Of a DNA stretch of 64,000 nucleotides, positions 17,055 through 25,589 are shown one piece after another; position 1 is the first letter of the stretch; every line of letters starts with the position of its first letter. The position numbers and the translations under genes are program-made. Below the pieces are notes generated by a model. The model saw only the letters and a program-made list of their open reading frames with translations. It was not told where the DNA came from and searched no databases. Origin of the DNA: an uncultured Lachnospiraceae bacterium. GTDB taxonomy: Bacteria > Bacillota > Clostridia > Lachnospirales > Lachnospiraceae. The stretch is from contig CASWRE010000002.1 of assembly GCA_949471785.1 (NCBI GenBank), positions 88,821 through 152,820 of the forward strand, written 5' to 3'.

Positions 17055-17675
17055 TTATTTAAAAAAACGGAATACACCGATGACCTTGCCCAGAATTTGC
17101 AGTTCCCCATATACAAGAATGGGCTCCATATAATCGTTTTCCGGCTGCAGGCGATAGTAGCCGTCTTCCTTATAATAGGTCTTTACCGTGGCGGAATCAT
17201 CGATCATGGCTACTACCATATCACCGTCGGAAGCAGTGGATTGCTTCTGCACAAGAACGTGATCCCCATTCAGGATGCCGGCATTGACCATACTTTCCCC
17301 TTTGACCTGAAGCATATAAAGGTCTGCATTGGGGAGGTATTCTGTGGGAATAGGAAAGTAGTCCTCGATGTTCTCCACGGCCAGCAGCGGCTCTCCGGCA
17401 GCCACACGACCCAGGATGGGAACATTGACCACCTCGCGGCGTGACAGATTGAAATCATCATCCAGGATTTCTATGGCGCGGGGTTTGGTGGGGTCCCGGT
17501 GGATAAAACCATTTTTCTCCAGAGTACCCAGATGAGCGTGAACGGAGGAGGTGGATTTCAGATGAACCGCTTCGCAGATATCCCGCACAGAGGGCGGGAA
17601 ACCTCTGTTTAAAATTTCCTGTTTAATAAAATCCAAAATTTCCTGTTGCTTAGGTGAAATATTTCCGTTAGACAT
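17055..17675 (-). CDS. lexA: SOS repressor LexA
   Basis: Repressor of the DNA-damage response, 206 aa. An N-terminal winged helix (PPSVRDICEAVHLKSTSSVHAHL, about 27-49) is followed by the self-cleavage site Ala93-Gly94 in VAAGEP and the Ser128 (GESM)/Lys165 (ATVK) catalytic dyad. RecA filaments trigger its autocleavage. AGGAG precedes the ATG. It is divergent from a yneA-like gene, as in Bacillus, and shares a 185-bp control region with several LexA-like sites. The dinB-like operon at 10051 is an obvious second target. Confidence 0.98.
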   Translation of the reverse strand: MSNGNISPKQQEILDFIKQEILNRGFPPSVRDICEAVHLKSTSSVHAHLGTLEKNGFIHRDPTKPRAIEILDDDFNLSRREVVNVPILGRVAAGEPLLAVENIEDYFPIPTEYLPNADLYMLQVKGESMVNAGILNGDHVLVQKQSTASDGDMVVAMIDDSATVKTYYKEDGYYRLQPENDYMEPILVYGELQILGKVIGVFRFFK

Positions 17676-17740
17676 AACCGAACTCCTGATTTGTATGTGG
17701 TATAGTTTATAGAAATGTCATGTATTATCTGATTTTACCT

Positions 17741-17769
17741 ATCTTAACATACATACGTTCCGAATGCAA
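17741..17769 (-). promoter_or_regulatory. lexA promoter with imperfect LexA sites
   Basis: On the minus strand, TTGCAT (17764-17769), a 17-bp spacer and TAAGAT (17741-17746). Two degenerate SOS boxes overlap it: GAATGCAAGTTC (17762-17773, one mismatch) at the -35 and ATACATACGTTC (17749-17760, two mismatches) in the spacer. Weaker boxes fit moderate autorepression. Confidence 0.65.
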
Positions 17770-17790
17770 GTTCGGAAATTTTTTTCTATA

Positions 17791-17819
17791 TTGACAAACA
17801 TACGTTCTGCTGTTATACT
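17791..17819 (+). promoter_or_regulatory. Sigma-A promoter of the yneA-like gene
   Basis: TTGACA (17791-17796), 17-bp spacer, TATACT (17814-17819). A one-mismatch LexA box, AAACATACGTTC, at 17796-17807 lies in the spacer. Confidence 0.85.
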
Positions 17820-17831
17820 TCAACAAGAAAG

Positions 17832-17843
17832 GAACGCATGTTC
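17832..17843. promoter_or_regulatory. LexA box before the yneA-like gene
   Basis: GAACGCATGTTC matches GAAC-N4-GTTC exactly, between the -10 element and the ribosome site of the gene at 17861. Confidence 0.87.
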
Positions 17844-17860
17844 GATATGGGAGGAAAGGT

Positions 17861-18193
17861 ATGATGGTGAAAGATGCGGAAAGAAAACAGGAGAGCAGGA
17901 TGGTGGTTGCCATGATCAGTTTGTTTTTGCTGGCAGGGCTTATGCTGACTATATCATTATGTATTCACAGTACCGTGGATGCAGCAGAAACGAAGCGATA
18001 CAAGTATTACACGCATATTCTGGTGGAAAAAGGTGATTCTCTGTGGGATATAGCGGGAGAGTACGTCTCGGATGAATATGACAGCCGTGACCAGTATATA
18101 GAGGAAATGTGCAAGATCAATCATTTATCCGGTAAGACTATCTATGCGGGAGAGATGCTGGTTGTTCCCTATTATGATGAAGAATATAAATAA
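17861..18193 (+). CDS. YneA-like SOS cell-division suppressor (LysM protein)
   Basis: Small membrane-anchored protein of 110 aa. It has one N-terminal transmembrane segment (about 16-38, VVAMISLFLLAGLMLTISLC) and an extracellular LysM domain (about 50-105, ILVEKGDSLWDIAGEYV ... GEMLVVPY). Size, topology, divergence from lexA and strong LexA control match YneA, which delays septation after DNA damage in Bacillus. GGGAGGAAAGG lies before the ATG. The assignment rests on architecture and context because YneA proteins diverge rapidly. Confidence 0.8.
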   Translation: MMVKDAERKQESRMVVAMISLFLLAGLMLTISLCIHSTVDAAETKRYKYYTHILVEKGDSLWDIAGEYVSDEYDSRDQYIEEMCKINHLSGKTIYAGEMLVVPYYDEEYK

Positions 18194-18266
18194 ACAGATT
18201 TGGAAAAGCTGTTTATAGATTAGCGTTGTACCGCCATACCTGTAGGCTCCCCGGAAGATATGGCGG
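18191..18266 (+). other. Two stem-loops after the yneA-like gene
   Basis: TAAACAG/CTGTTTA (18191-18197, 18209-18215) begins at the gene's last codon and may act as a weak terminator. A second pair, CCGCCATA/TATGGCGG (18231-18238, 18259-18266), follows. No T-run is present. Confidence 0.45.
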
Positions 18267-18292
18267 ATGAAATTAAATGGTTATACTCCCCG

Positions 18293-18373
18293 TATAGCCA
18301 CACGGTTTCCAATGAAACTCCCGTTAGAAGATTTGCTTTTTTATATATCTTCAGAAGGAACCGTGTGGCTATA
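18293..18373. repeat. 15-bp perfect inverted repeat with nested hairpin
   Basis: TATAGCCACACGGTT (18293-18307) is exactly complementary to AACCGTGTGGCTATA (18359-18373). CC/GG extends the stem past one bulged T, and GAAGAT/ATCTTC (18327-18332, 18347-18352) forms an inner stem. It lies between two convergent genes. Function unknown: structured RNA, bidirectional terminator or recombination site are all possible. Confidence 0.6.
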
Positions 18374-18386
18374 TTACAGAAACAAA

Positions 18387-18407
18387 CGCTTTTTTATCTC
18401 AAAAGCG
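18387..18407 (-). terminator. Terminator overlapping the end of the small gene at 18399
   Basis: On the minus strand CGCTTTT pairs with AAAAGCG, followed by TTTGTTT. It overlaps the last codons and stop of the gene. Confidence 0.5.
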
Positions 18408-18677
18408 CCCATTTCTGTCTATGGTATCACCGGATTGGACGGGCAGATAAGGATAAAGTTGTTCATAGGCTTCCAGATCTTCATCTGTGATCCCGGCGGG
18501 GATCAATCCGGTACAATCTGTGGCGCTGCAGGTGCACAGAAGATCGTCAACAACATCAGTATGGTAGAGATCCCGCTCAGGATTTTTTGATAATTGTGAG
18601 CGGCTTTGGGTTTGTTCTGTGGTTTTATTCTTGTCTTTTTTTTCTTGTTCTCTTTGATGGGAATCCTGATATTCCAT
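18399..18677 (-). CDS. Small hypothetical protein (92 aa)
   Basis: I do not recognise a characterised family. The gene is probably real because AGGAGG lies five bases before the ATG and a terminator-like hairpin follows. The N-terminal third is polar and rich in Lys, Gln and Ser (likely disordered). The C-terminal half is ordered and acidic, with a Cys pair and Thr cluster, LLCTCSATDCTGLIPAGI, and EAYEQLYPYLP. Three cysteines could bind metal, but that is speculation. It lies between the yneA-like gene and the tyrosine recombinase, pointing toward the former. Confidence 0.7.
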   Translation of the reverse strand: MEYQDSHQREQEKKDKNKTTEQTQSRSQLSKNPERDLYHTDVVDDLLCTCSATDCTGLIPAGITDEDLEAYEQLYPYLPVQSGDTIDRNGRF

Positions 18678-18790
18678 AAATACCTCCTAAATAATTATGT
18701 TTTATGACCTGTATAGTAAAATACAATTACGGTGAGCTTTCTATATAGAGTATTTCCTTGTGGACAGGTATTACACTGGAGATTTTTCCC

Positions 18791-18819
18791 TTGCGAAGCA
18801 TATGAAGATATGGTATAAT
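18791..18819 (+). promoter_or_regulatory. Sigma-A promoter of the tyrosine recombinase
   Basis: TTGCGA (18791-18796), 17-bp spacer, consensus TATAAT (18814-18819), about 60 bases before the start. Confidence 0.83.
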
Positions 18820-18879
18820 CTATTCGCCAAACACGAGTTTTTGGAATAGATTAAAAGAAAAATGAGGAGAACAGGAATT

Positions 18880-19941
18880 ATGGCTGATCGAACTACTTAT
18901 CATACGCAGCGTGACCGGGAAAATATTTTAAAACTTCGGGAGGTTCTACAGACGCTTCCGCAATTTTGTCGGGATTATTTTCGGGCCATTGATGCTACAA
19001 CGACAACACAGACCAGGATTTCTTATGCCTATGACATACGGATATTTTTTCAGTTTTTGTTGACGCAGAATCCGTCTCTGGAGGGCGCTTCCATGCAAAA
19101 TCTGCCTGTCGATATCCTGGATCAGGTTAAGGCCATCGACATCGAGGAATATATGGAATATTTGAAGCTGTATGATACCCATGAGGATCAGGTCATGACG
19201 AACGGTGAACGGGGCTTAAAACGCAAAATATCGGCTCTCAGAAGCTTTTACGCTTACTATTTCCGCAAAGAAATGATTCAGACTAATCCTACCGTTTTAA
19301 TTGATATGCCCAAGATTCATGATAAGGCTATTATTCGCCTGGACGCTGATGAGGTAGCCTCCCTGCTGGACTATGTGGAATCTTGTGGGGAAAAGTTAAC
19401 CGGGCAGAAAAAAACGTATTATGAAAAGACAAAAGAAAGGGATCTGGCGCTAATCACATTGTTCCTGGGCACAGGTATTCGTGTATCCGAATGCGTAGGC
19501 TTGGACATAGAGGATGTAGATTTTAGGAACAATGCAGTCAAAGTTACGCGAAAAGGCGGAAATGAAATGTTTGTATACTTTGGCGAGGAAGTGGAAAAGA
19601 CTCTCCGAAAGTATCTGAAAATTCGTGACGGAATTACGCCTGTTGCCGGACACGAGCATGCTCTCTTCTACTCTACCCAGAGAAAGCGAATTAGTGTCAA
19701 AGCAGTGGAAAACCTGGTGAAAAAATATACTCGTGAGATTACCGGTACAAAAAAGATCACTCCCCATAAGCTTCGCAGTACATACGGTACATCCCTGTAC
19801 CAGGAAACCGGCGATATTTATCTGGTAGCCGACGTGCTGGGTCATAAAGATGTCAATACAACCAGAAAACATTATGCGGCCATGGATGACAATCGGCGCA
19901 GGCGGGCGGCCTCTGCAGTTCGCTTGCGGGAAACGAAATAA
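18880..19941 (+). CDS. Tyrosine recombinase (XerC/XerD-like)
   Basis: Site-specific recombinase of about 353 aa. An N-terminal SAM-like DNA-binding domain (about 30-150) precedes the catalytic domain with all expected residues: Arg in GTGIRVSE, Lys in TRKGGN, HKLR, LGHKD and the nucleophilic Tyr in KHYAAMD. The ORF track starts at 18862, but AGGAG at 18865-18869 would then lie inside the gene; ATG 18880 is better placed. No phage genes or attachment site are nearby, so a Xer role in chromosome-dimer resolution is more likely than a mobile integrase. The stretch between strands (ESCGEKLTGQKKTYYEKTKERD) is longer than in typical XerC. Confidence 0.88.
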   Translation: MADRTTYHTQRDRENILKLREVLQTLPQFCRDYFRAIDATTTTQTRISYAYDIRIFFQFLLTQNPSLEGASMQNLPVDILDQVKAIDIEEYMEYLKLYDTHEDQVMTNGERGLKRKISALRSFYAYYFRKEMIQTNPTVLIDMPKIHDKAIIRLDADEVASLLDYVESCGEKLTGQKKTYYEKTKERDLALITLFLGTGIRVSECVGLDIEDVDFRNNAVKVTRKGGNEMFVYFGEEVEKTLRKYLKIRDGITPVAGHEHALFYSTQRKRISVKAVENLVKKYTREITGTKKITPHKLRSTYGTSLYQETGDIYLVADVLGHKDVNTTRKHYAAMDDNRRRRAASAVRLRETK

Positions 19942-19945
19942 AGGA

Positions 19946-20395
19946 TCAGTCAAAAAGATGCTCATCCAGCAAAATCGTAAAGGGTCCGTCGTTTACCAGG
20001 CTGACTTTCATCTCGGCTCCGAATATTCCGGTTTCGACCACCGGAGTCTGTTTCCGGCATTCCGCAATGATATAGTCGTAAAGAAGTTCTGCTTTTTCAG
20101 GCGCTCCGGCTTCAATGAAACTGGGACGATTGCCTTTGCGACAATTGGCATACAGAGTAAATTGGGATACTAATAACAGCTCGCCGTTCACGTCTTTCAG
20201 GGAGAGGTTCGTTTTACCGTTTTCATCCTCGAATATTCGCAGATTCAGCAATTTACGAATATAGTTATCGGCAATCTTTTCTGTATCCCTCTCTCCTACG
20301 CCAATCAGGACAAGGAGTCCTTTACCAATCTGTCCGGTTATTTTCTGATCTACGGTAACAGAAGCTTCTGTAACCCGCTGAATGACCAATTTCAT
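19946..20395 (-). CDS. dtd: D-aminoacyl-tRNA deacylase
   Basis: Removes D-amino acids (and glycine from tRNA-Ala) mischarged on tRNA; 149 aa, family length. The two active-site motifs [17 protein letters not shown] and the NDGPFT Gly-Pro motif are present. It lies 56 bases downstream of the AI-2E transporter on the same strand, probably in one transcript, and converges on the recombinase gene four bases away. Confidence 0.96.
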   Translation of the reverse strand: MKLVIQRVTEASVTVDQKITGQIGKGLLVLIGVGERDTEKIADNYIRKLLNLRIFEDENGKTNLSLKDVNGELLLVSQFTLYANCRKGNRPSFIEAGAPEKAELLYDYIIAECRKQTPVVETGIFGAEMKVSLVNDGPFTILLDEHLFD

Positions 20396-20451
20396 TTATC
20401 AATTGTTCCTTTCATACTGGTTTGTATTCAGATATAAAGTGATTTCAATTA

Positions 20452-21930
20452 CTATTTTTTGGGTTTGTGGATTTTCGTACCCATATCTTCCTCAATCTCT
20501 CCAAACTCAGAAGCTTTGCGGATCTCCACAAAGCTGTCTTCCCGTAAATACGGGATATCTGCCTGCCGTCCCTTTCTTGAAGCCTTTCGGATAATATATG
20601 CCGGCAAGATCTCATCGTCCGTATCCGGATCAGAAAGGCGGTTCCCCCGCACACCGTAGCGGAACACCTGAGAGCGGTCAAAGGGCTGCATGGCATCTTT
20701 GCATGGCTTTCTGGTTTGTTCGTCTACGTGATTGAGATTGTCATAATCTTCTACTTCGAGTGGAAGCTGATGTTTTTTCAGGCGGCGTTCGATGGCATTG
20801 CTGCAGATCTGGCTGACTACGGCAAACAGCGGAACACCGATAATCATACCGACTACCCCAAAGAAGCCGCTGCCTACCAGAATCGCTACCACTACCATGA
20901 AACTGGATAAGCCCGTTGAATTGCCGAGAATCTTAGGCCCGATAAAGTTTCCGTCACATTGCTGAAGCACCAGGATAAATATTACAAAATAGAGGCATTT
21001 CAATGGGTTGACTAATAAAATCAGCAATGCACAGGGAATAGCGCCAATAAAGGGACCAAAAAACGGTATAATATTTGTTACTCCCACCACCACGCTTACC
21101 AGCAACGCATAAGGTATGCCCAAAAGCGTTGTGCCAATGTAACAGAGCAGACCGATAATTGCCGAGTCAATGATTTTTCCCACGAAGAATCCACCGAAAG
21201 TGCGCTCCACGAATCGAAGATCCCGCAAAATATTATTGGCGATCTCTACCCTGGGAATGCAGGCATAGAGCAATCTTTTTCCCCTGGCCAAAAAAGTTTC
21301 TTTACCGTATAGAAAATATATGGAAATCATACTGCCGATAATCGCATTTTTCAGAAATACCAGAATATCAAATACCCGCGAAGAAAAAAGCTTCATAATA
21401 TCCTGCAGCCGCGGAAGAAGGGAATTCAGCCAGGACTCCGCTTTCTCAATGGCCGTTTCCATCAGTCCGCTGGCCGAACTTTCCAGATCCGGATTATCGC
21501 GGAATAACTGAATCAGCCAATCCTGTATATTTACCGCATAGCGAGGGAAACTGTTGATCAGATTGATGATGCTGTCCATGAGCTGAGGAACCAGCATGGC
21601 AAAAAGAGCATAAATACAGGCATAGAAAAATACCAGGGATAAAATCACACATACCAGGCGTATTATTTTTCCCAGCCTTTCTCTTGGCTCAAAGCCTCGC
21701 CATTTGCAAAGCTTCCCCACATCTTTTTCCAAAAATTTCATTACCGGATTTAAGAAATAAGCGATCACCGCTCCGAACAGAATAGGAGCCAGAATATTAT
21801 ACAGTGAGCCCAGCCTTCGGATCAGGCCGTCCAGCCGAAAGATCAGAGAATAGAAAATAATGCTTGCGGCAACCACACAAAAAGCGGTCACCCCCCAATT
21901 AATATACTTTTTGTCGATTTTGAATTTCAT
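20452..21930 (-). CDS. AI-2E family transporter (PerM/YtvI-like)
   Basis: Polytopic membrane protein of about 492 aa with two N-terminal membrane segments, a cytoplasmic-facing amphipathic stretch, and a C-terminal bundle (GVTNIIPFFGPFIGAIPCALL, then GVVGMIIGVPLFAVV) typical of the AI-2E/PerM superfamily. Members export small molecules or exchange ions; the substrate here is unknown. The ORF track begins at a TTG (21996) without a ribosome site; I choose ATG 21930 behind AGGTGA. A long charged tail of about 130 residues follows the membrane region. An extended -10 lies upstream. Confidence 0.85.
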   Translation of the reverse strand: MKFKIDKKYINWGVTAFCVVAASIIFYSLIFRLDGLIRRLGSLYNILAPILFGAVIAYFLNPVMKFLEKDVGKLCKWRGFEPRERLGKIIRLVCVILSLVFFYACIYALFAMLVPQLMDSIINLINSFPRYAVNIQDWLIQLFRDNPDLESSASGLMETAIEKAESWLNSLLPRLQDIMKLFSSRVFDILVFLKNAIIGSMISIYFLYGKETFLARGKRLLYACIPRVEIANNILRDLRFVERTFGGFFVGKIIDSAIIGLLCYIGTTLLGIPYALLVSVVVGVTNIIPFFGPFIGAIPCALLILLVNPLKCLYFVIFILVLQQCDGNFIGPKILGNSTGLSSFMVVVAILVGSGFFGVVGMIIGVPLFAVVSQICSNAIERRLKKHQLPLEVEDYDNLNHVDEQTRKPCKDAMQPFDRSQVFRYGVRGNRLSDPDTDDEILPAYIIRKASRKGRQADIPYLREDSFVEIRKASEFGEIEEDMGTKIHKPKK

Positions 21931-22013
21931 AAAAGCAGTCACCTGTCCCATTTCCATATAGCTCGTCCGCGATAGGCTTTTCCCCTGTCGGTTCAAAACA
22001 AAGCTTATTTTTC

Positions 22014-22021
22014 ATTATAGC
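22014..22021 (-). promoter_or_regulatory. Extended -10 promoter of the AI-2E/dtd operon
   Basis: On the minus strand TGCTATAAT (TG-n-TATAAT). No good -35 hexamer is seen. Confidence 0.6.
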
Positions 22022-22140
22022 ACAGCTTTTGATTTCTGCATCTCTTTTATGAAATTTTTATAGTCGATAGAATGTGAAGACATTATTCTTCACACCCTTT
22101 TCAAGCATTTCTAACTCTACGATACTTTTTTCATACGATG

Positions 22141-22149
22141 TGTTATAAT
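22141..22149 (+). promoter_or_regulatory. Extended -10 promoter of the ttcA-like gene
   Basis: TGTTATAAT (TG-n-TATAAT) about 40 bases before the ATG; no good -35 hexamer. The 259-bp gap 21931-22189 otherwise holds only the divergent promoters. Confidence 0.6.
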
Positions 22150-22189
22150 AGTCAAAGTTTCGAAAAAAATCTAAGGGGGGAATTGTACC

Positions 22190-22927
22190 ATGAATACGCA
22201 AAAGCTACTGAGTTATACGAGAAAAGCCGTAGATGAATATCGGCTGATTGAGGACAATGATAAAATAGCCGTGGGCATTTCCGGGGGAAAAGACAGTCTG
22301 ACATTGCTTACGGCTCTTTACGGTCTTATGCGTTTTTATCCTCATCCTTTTACGCTGGAAGCCATTACGGTGGATCTGGGCAATCCCGGTTTTGATACAG
22401 ATGGCATTCAGGCCTATTGTGATAAACTGAATGTCCCCTATACTTGTGTAAAAACAGAGATTGCCCGGATTATATTCGAGGAAAGAAAGGAGAAAAATCC
22501 CTGCTCACTCTGCGCGAAGATGCGGAAGGGCGCGCTGAACGAGGCCATAAAAGCACGGGGATGCAATAAAGTGGCCTACGCCCATCACAAGGACGATATT
22601 ATTGAGACGTTGTTTATGTCTTTGATCTATGAAGGGCGCATAAATACCTTCTCTCCGCGTACTTATCTGGACAGAACTGATCTTACAGTTATACGTCCCT
22701 TGCTATTCGTTGATGAAGCGGAGATCGCCGCATACAGCCGCGATGCAGCCCTTCCTGTGACAAAAAGCTATTGTGCGGCAGACGGTTTTACCAAAAGGGA
22801 ATCTACAAAAGAATTGCTCTCCGGCATTTACCGGGATAATCCGGGCGCCAGAGAGCGAATATTCGGAGCCATATTAAATCAGGAATTTCCCGGATGGCCC
22901 GAAAGAATCAACAGATATGAAAGATGA
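22190..22927 (+). CDS. TtcA-like tRNA thiolation protein (PP-loop ATPase)
   Basis: Cytosolic enzyme of 245 aa in the PP-loop adenylating family. It has the ATP-binding SGGKDS motif near residue 31 and CSLCAKMRKGAL, the CxxC motif of TtcA that holds an iron-sulfur cluster; a third cysteine lies in KSYCAADGF. TtcA inserts sulfur at cytidine 32 of certain tRNAs. The exact tRNA position for the Clostridia subgroup is not established. AAGGGGGG precedes the ATG. It converges on rluD. Confidence 0.82.
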   Translation: MNTQKLLSYTRKAVDEYRLIEDNDKIAVGISGGKDSLTLLTALYGLMRFYPHPFTLEAITVDLGNPGFDTDGIQAYCDKLNVPYTCVKTEIARIIFEERKEKNPCSLCAKMRKGALNEAIKARGCNKVAYAHHKDDIIETLFMSLIYEGRINTFSPRTYLDRTDLTVIRPLLFVDEAEIAAYSRDAALPVTKSYCAADGFTKRESTKELLSGIYRDNPGARERIFGAILNQEFPGWPERINRYER

Positions 22928-22974
22928 TTGGGGAGAAACACAGACTACTGCCGGAAACATGTTTACATATTTTT

Positions 22975-23880
22975 TTACAGCTTATCCAGTAATACTTCAA
23001 AATATTCCGGCAGGGGAGCTGCGCATTCTATATAAGTCCCTGTACGGGGATGCATAAAGCCCAGCGTCATGGCATGAAGACACTGTCCTTCCAGGTGATG
23101 GAAGGGGGATTTTGAAGGTCCATAGACGGTATCGCCCAGCAGAGGATGACCCAGTGAGGCCATGTGAACCCGAATCTGGTGGGTACGGCCTGTCTCCAGA
23201 CGGCACTCAATATAGGTGAAAGAAGAAAAACGCTGTAATACCTGATAATGAGTCACGGCATTTTTTCCATTTTTATAATTGATTGCCATTTTTTTCCTGT
23301 CTGTGGGATGGCGGCCGATGGGAGCGTCTATGGTTCCCTGATCCTTTGAGAGCTGTCCCCACACAATGGCCCGATAGCGGCGATTGACAGTATGATCTTT
23401 TAGCTGTCCGGCAAGGGCCTGATGGGCCATATCATTTTTGCAGATAAGCAGGGAACCTGTGGTGTCCCGGTCTATGCGGTGGACAATACCCGGCCGCAAG
23501 ACGCCGTTGATTCCGGACAGACAGCTGTCACAATGGTATAGAAGGGCATTGACCAGAGTACCACTATAATGACCGGCTGCTGGATGTACCACCATTCCTT
23601 TTGGTTTATTGACCACCAAAAGGTCGTTGTCTTCATAAAGAATATCCAGAGGAATGGGTTCCGGTCGGATGTCCGGCTTCACATTATCCGGTATTTCTAT
23701 AGCTAGGATATCATTCCCAACGAGCCGGTAGCTGCTTTTTACCGATTTTCCGTTAACATTCACACACCCGTTTTTAATCAGTTTCTGTAAATAAGAGCGA
23801 GAGAAATCGGGAATCCGTTCGTTTAAAAATACATCGATCCGCTCTCCGTTTCCATCGGCAGTAAACACCATCCGGTTCAT
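22975..23880 (-). CDS. rluD: RluA-family 23S rRNA pseudouridine synthase (RluD-like)
   Basis: Pseudouridine synthase of 301 aa with an N-terminal S4 RNA-binding domain (about 14-60) and the RluA catalytic domain. The catalytic motif is HRIDRDTTG with Asp137; Ile replaces the usual Leu of RLD, which is conservative. It is last in a leftward operon and overlaps lspA by four bases, the lspA-rluD (ylyB) order known across Firmicutes. Confidence 0.94.
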   Translation of the reverse strand: MNRMVFTADGNGERIDVFLNERIPDFSRSYLQKLIKNGCVNVNGKSVKSSYRLVGNDILAIEIPDNVKPDIRPEPIPLDILYEDNDLLVVNKPKGMVVHPAAGHYSGTLVNALLYHCDSCLSGINGVLRPGIVHRIDRDTTGSLLICKNDMAHQALAGQLKDHTVNRRYRAIVWGQLSKDQGTIDAPIGRHPTDRKKMAINYKNGKNAVTHYQVLQRFSSFTYIECRLETGRTHQIRVHMASLGHPLLGDTVYGPSKSPFHHLEGQCLHAMTLGFMHPRTGTYIECAAPLPEYFEVLLDKL

Positions 23881-24398
23881 GGCGTTTTCCTCTTCTCTTT
23901 ACCAAACAGAAAATCAAATTCTTCGTCCTCGTAGTAAAAAAATATCAGAATCAGAGCCAACACACAGGAACATGTCACATAAATATCCGCCACATTAAAA
24001 ATCGGAAAATCAATCAGGCAAAAATAGATAAAATCGACAACATAGTGATGAACAATCCTGTCAATCATATTTCCAATAGCTCCGGCAGCCAGCGCCACCG
24101 TGATCAACCGCAGGGGCAGCATACGTCGGGATACAGGCATACGTGTCCAGAAAAAGACGGCGGCAATCAGAAATACCACTGCCAGAATCAGGGATATCCA
24201 CTGTTGGTTCTGAAATATGCCAAAAGCGGCTCCCCGATTTTCCAGATATTCCAGACGCAGAACGCCGGAAATCAGATTTATTCCTGCGGAGCCTTTGAGA
24301 CAGGCGACAGCCATGGCCTTCGTCCATTGATCAAGGCAGACCAACAGAAAAAGCAATGGAATTCCCCACCATCCATGCAATTTATTTTGTTTGCGCAT
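23877..24398 (-). CDS. lspA: Lipoprotein signal peptidase (signal peptidase II)
   Basis: Membrane aspartic protease of 173 aa that cuts prolipoproteins at the lipobox Cys. Four membrane segments are visible. The catalytic pair is Asp113 (GNMIDR) and Asp138 (FNVADIY), with the conserved NRGAAFG motif near 54. Likely local substrates are the binding proteins at 1584 and 3053 and the DUF3048 protein at 53724. It overlaps rluD by four bases. Confidence 0.97.
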   Translation of the reverse strand: MRKQNKLHGWWGIPLLFLLVCLDQWTKAMAVACLKGSAGINLISGVLRLEYLENRGAAFGIFQNQQWISLILAVVFLIAAVFFWTRMPVSRRMLPLRLITVALAAGAIGNMIDRIVHHYVVDFIYFCLIDFPIFNVADIYVTCSCVLALILIFFYYEDEEFDFLFGKEKRKTP

Positions 24399-24462
24399 AA
24401 TCCCTTCTCCTGGTTCTTATAACTTCATTGTTCATGTAACTTCATTTGTGATATGACTTTCT

Positions 24463-25566
24463 TCAGACGTTTTTCTGTTCTGAGTCGTCGATATAGTGAA
24501 TCGCAGCCAGAAGCTCCTCATTGGTTACTGTATCGTCTATAAAGGCGTTACCCACCGCATTCAGGAGAATAAAGCGTATTCTTCCGCCGGCAGCTTTCTT
24601 ATCTGATTTTGTCGCTTCCAGAACCTTTTCGGCTGACAGCCCCTCCACACGATTAGGCAGACCATAGGCGCTGTTCATTTCCTCAATCCATGCAAGATCT
24701 CTTTGATCCAGGAGACCGCGCTGTACAGACAGCCATGCGGCCCCCACGATACCCACGCCGACACAATGACCGTGGAGCATGGAAAAATCTTTGAGTTTTT
24801 CTACAGCATGGCCGATGGTGTGCCCCAGATTCAAAATCGCTCTCTCACCCTGCTCCATGGGATCACGTTCTACTACGCCGGATTTTACTTTACAGCATTC
24901 TCGGATCATGTAGGCCAATGCCTCCGGCCGGCGGTTCAACACATCGCTGCGCCGCTGATCCAGCCAACGGTAAAGTGATCCGTTCCGGATTAACCCGGTC
25001 TTTAACACTTCGCCCATACCGCAGGAAAAAAGAGTGTCGTCCAATGTGGATAAAGTCGACATGTTCATATAGACAATGCGCGGCTGATGGAAAGCGCCGA
25101 TCATATTTTTGAATTGACGGAAATCCACGCCCGTCTTCCCTCCCACGCTACTATCCACCTGAGCCAACAGTGTGGTGGGAATCTGAATGAAATCAATGCC
25201 TCGCAGATAGGTGGCGGCTGCATAACCTGCAAGGTCACCCACTACGCCGCCGCCCAAAGCCACGAGGATGTCTTTTCTGGAATATCTTTTTTCGATCAGA
25301 AAATGATACAGTTCATTTACCGTATCCAGATTTTTTTGTTCCTCTCCTGCCGGGAAAACAAAAAGATCTGCCTGTATATCTCCCGGTAGTGCGGATAGCA
25401 AAGATTCGGCATATAGTTTTTCTACGTGGGAATCCGTTACCACACAGATTTTCGTGCAGGATAAATGTAAATCAGCCATGTGGTCGGACAGTGAATTGAA
25501 ATCTTCGGCCCATACAATGGGATAATCAAAAGCATGTGCTCTCGTCACGCGCAGTATTTTTTCCAT
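24463..25566 (-). CDS. aroB: 3-dehydroquinate synthase
   Basis: Second step of the shikimate pathway, converting DAHP to 3-dehydroquinate using NAD+ and a divalent metal; 367 aa. The NAD/metal region DILVALGGGVVGDLAGYAAATYL and QVDSSVGGKTGVD are intact, as is the later NLGHTIGHAVE metal site. Other aro genes are absent. Its place between ylmH and lspA is unusual because this spot in Firmicutes normally holds divIVA and ileS. Confidence 0.97.
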   Translation of the reverse strand: MEKILRVTRAHAFDYPIVWAEDFNSLSDHMADLHLSCTKICVVTDSHVEKLYAESLLSALPGDIQADLFVFPAGEEQKNLDTVNELYHFLIEKRYSRKDILVALGGGVVGDLAGYAAATYLRGIDFIQIPTTLLAQVDSSVGGKTGVDFRQFKNMIGAFHQPRIVYMNMSTLSTLDDTLFSCGMGEVLKTGLIRNGSLYRWLDQRRSDVLNRRPEALAYMIRECCKVKSGVVERDPMEQGERAILNLGHTIGHAVEKLKDFSMLHGHCVGVGIVGAAWLSVQRGLLDQRDLAWIEEMNSAYGLPNRVEGLSAEKVLEATKSDKKAAGGRIRFILLNAVGNAFIDDTVTNEELLAAIHYIDDSEQKNV

Positions 25567-25589
25567 TTTTTCGTTCTCCCAGTTTTATC

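Noticed and set aside
18260-18590. Overlapping + strand ORFs of 76 and 107 aa
   Set aside because: They run through the inverted repeats and across the small minus-strand gene, which has much better start signals.
18880-19941. Integrase of a prophage or integrative element
   Set aside because: No tRNA, attachment duplication, phage or conjugation genes are adjacent; a Xer-type role is more likely.
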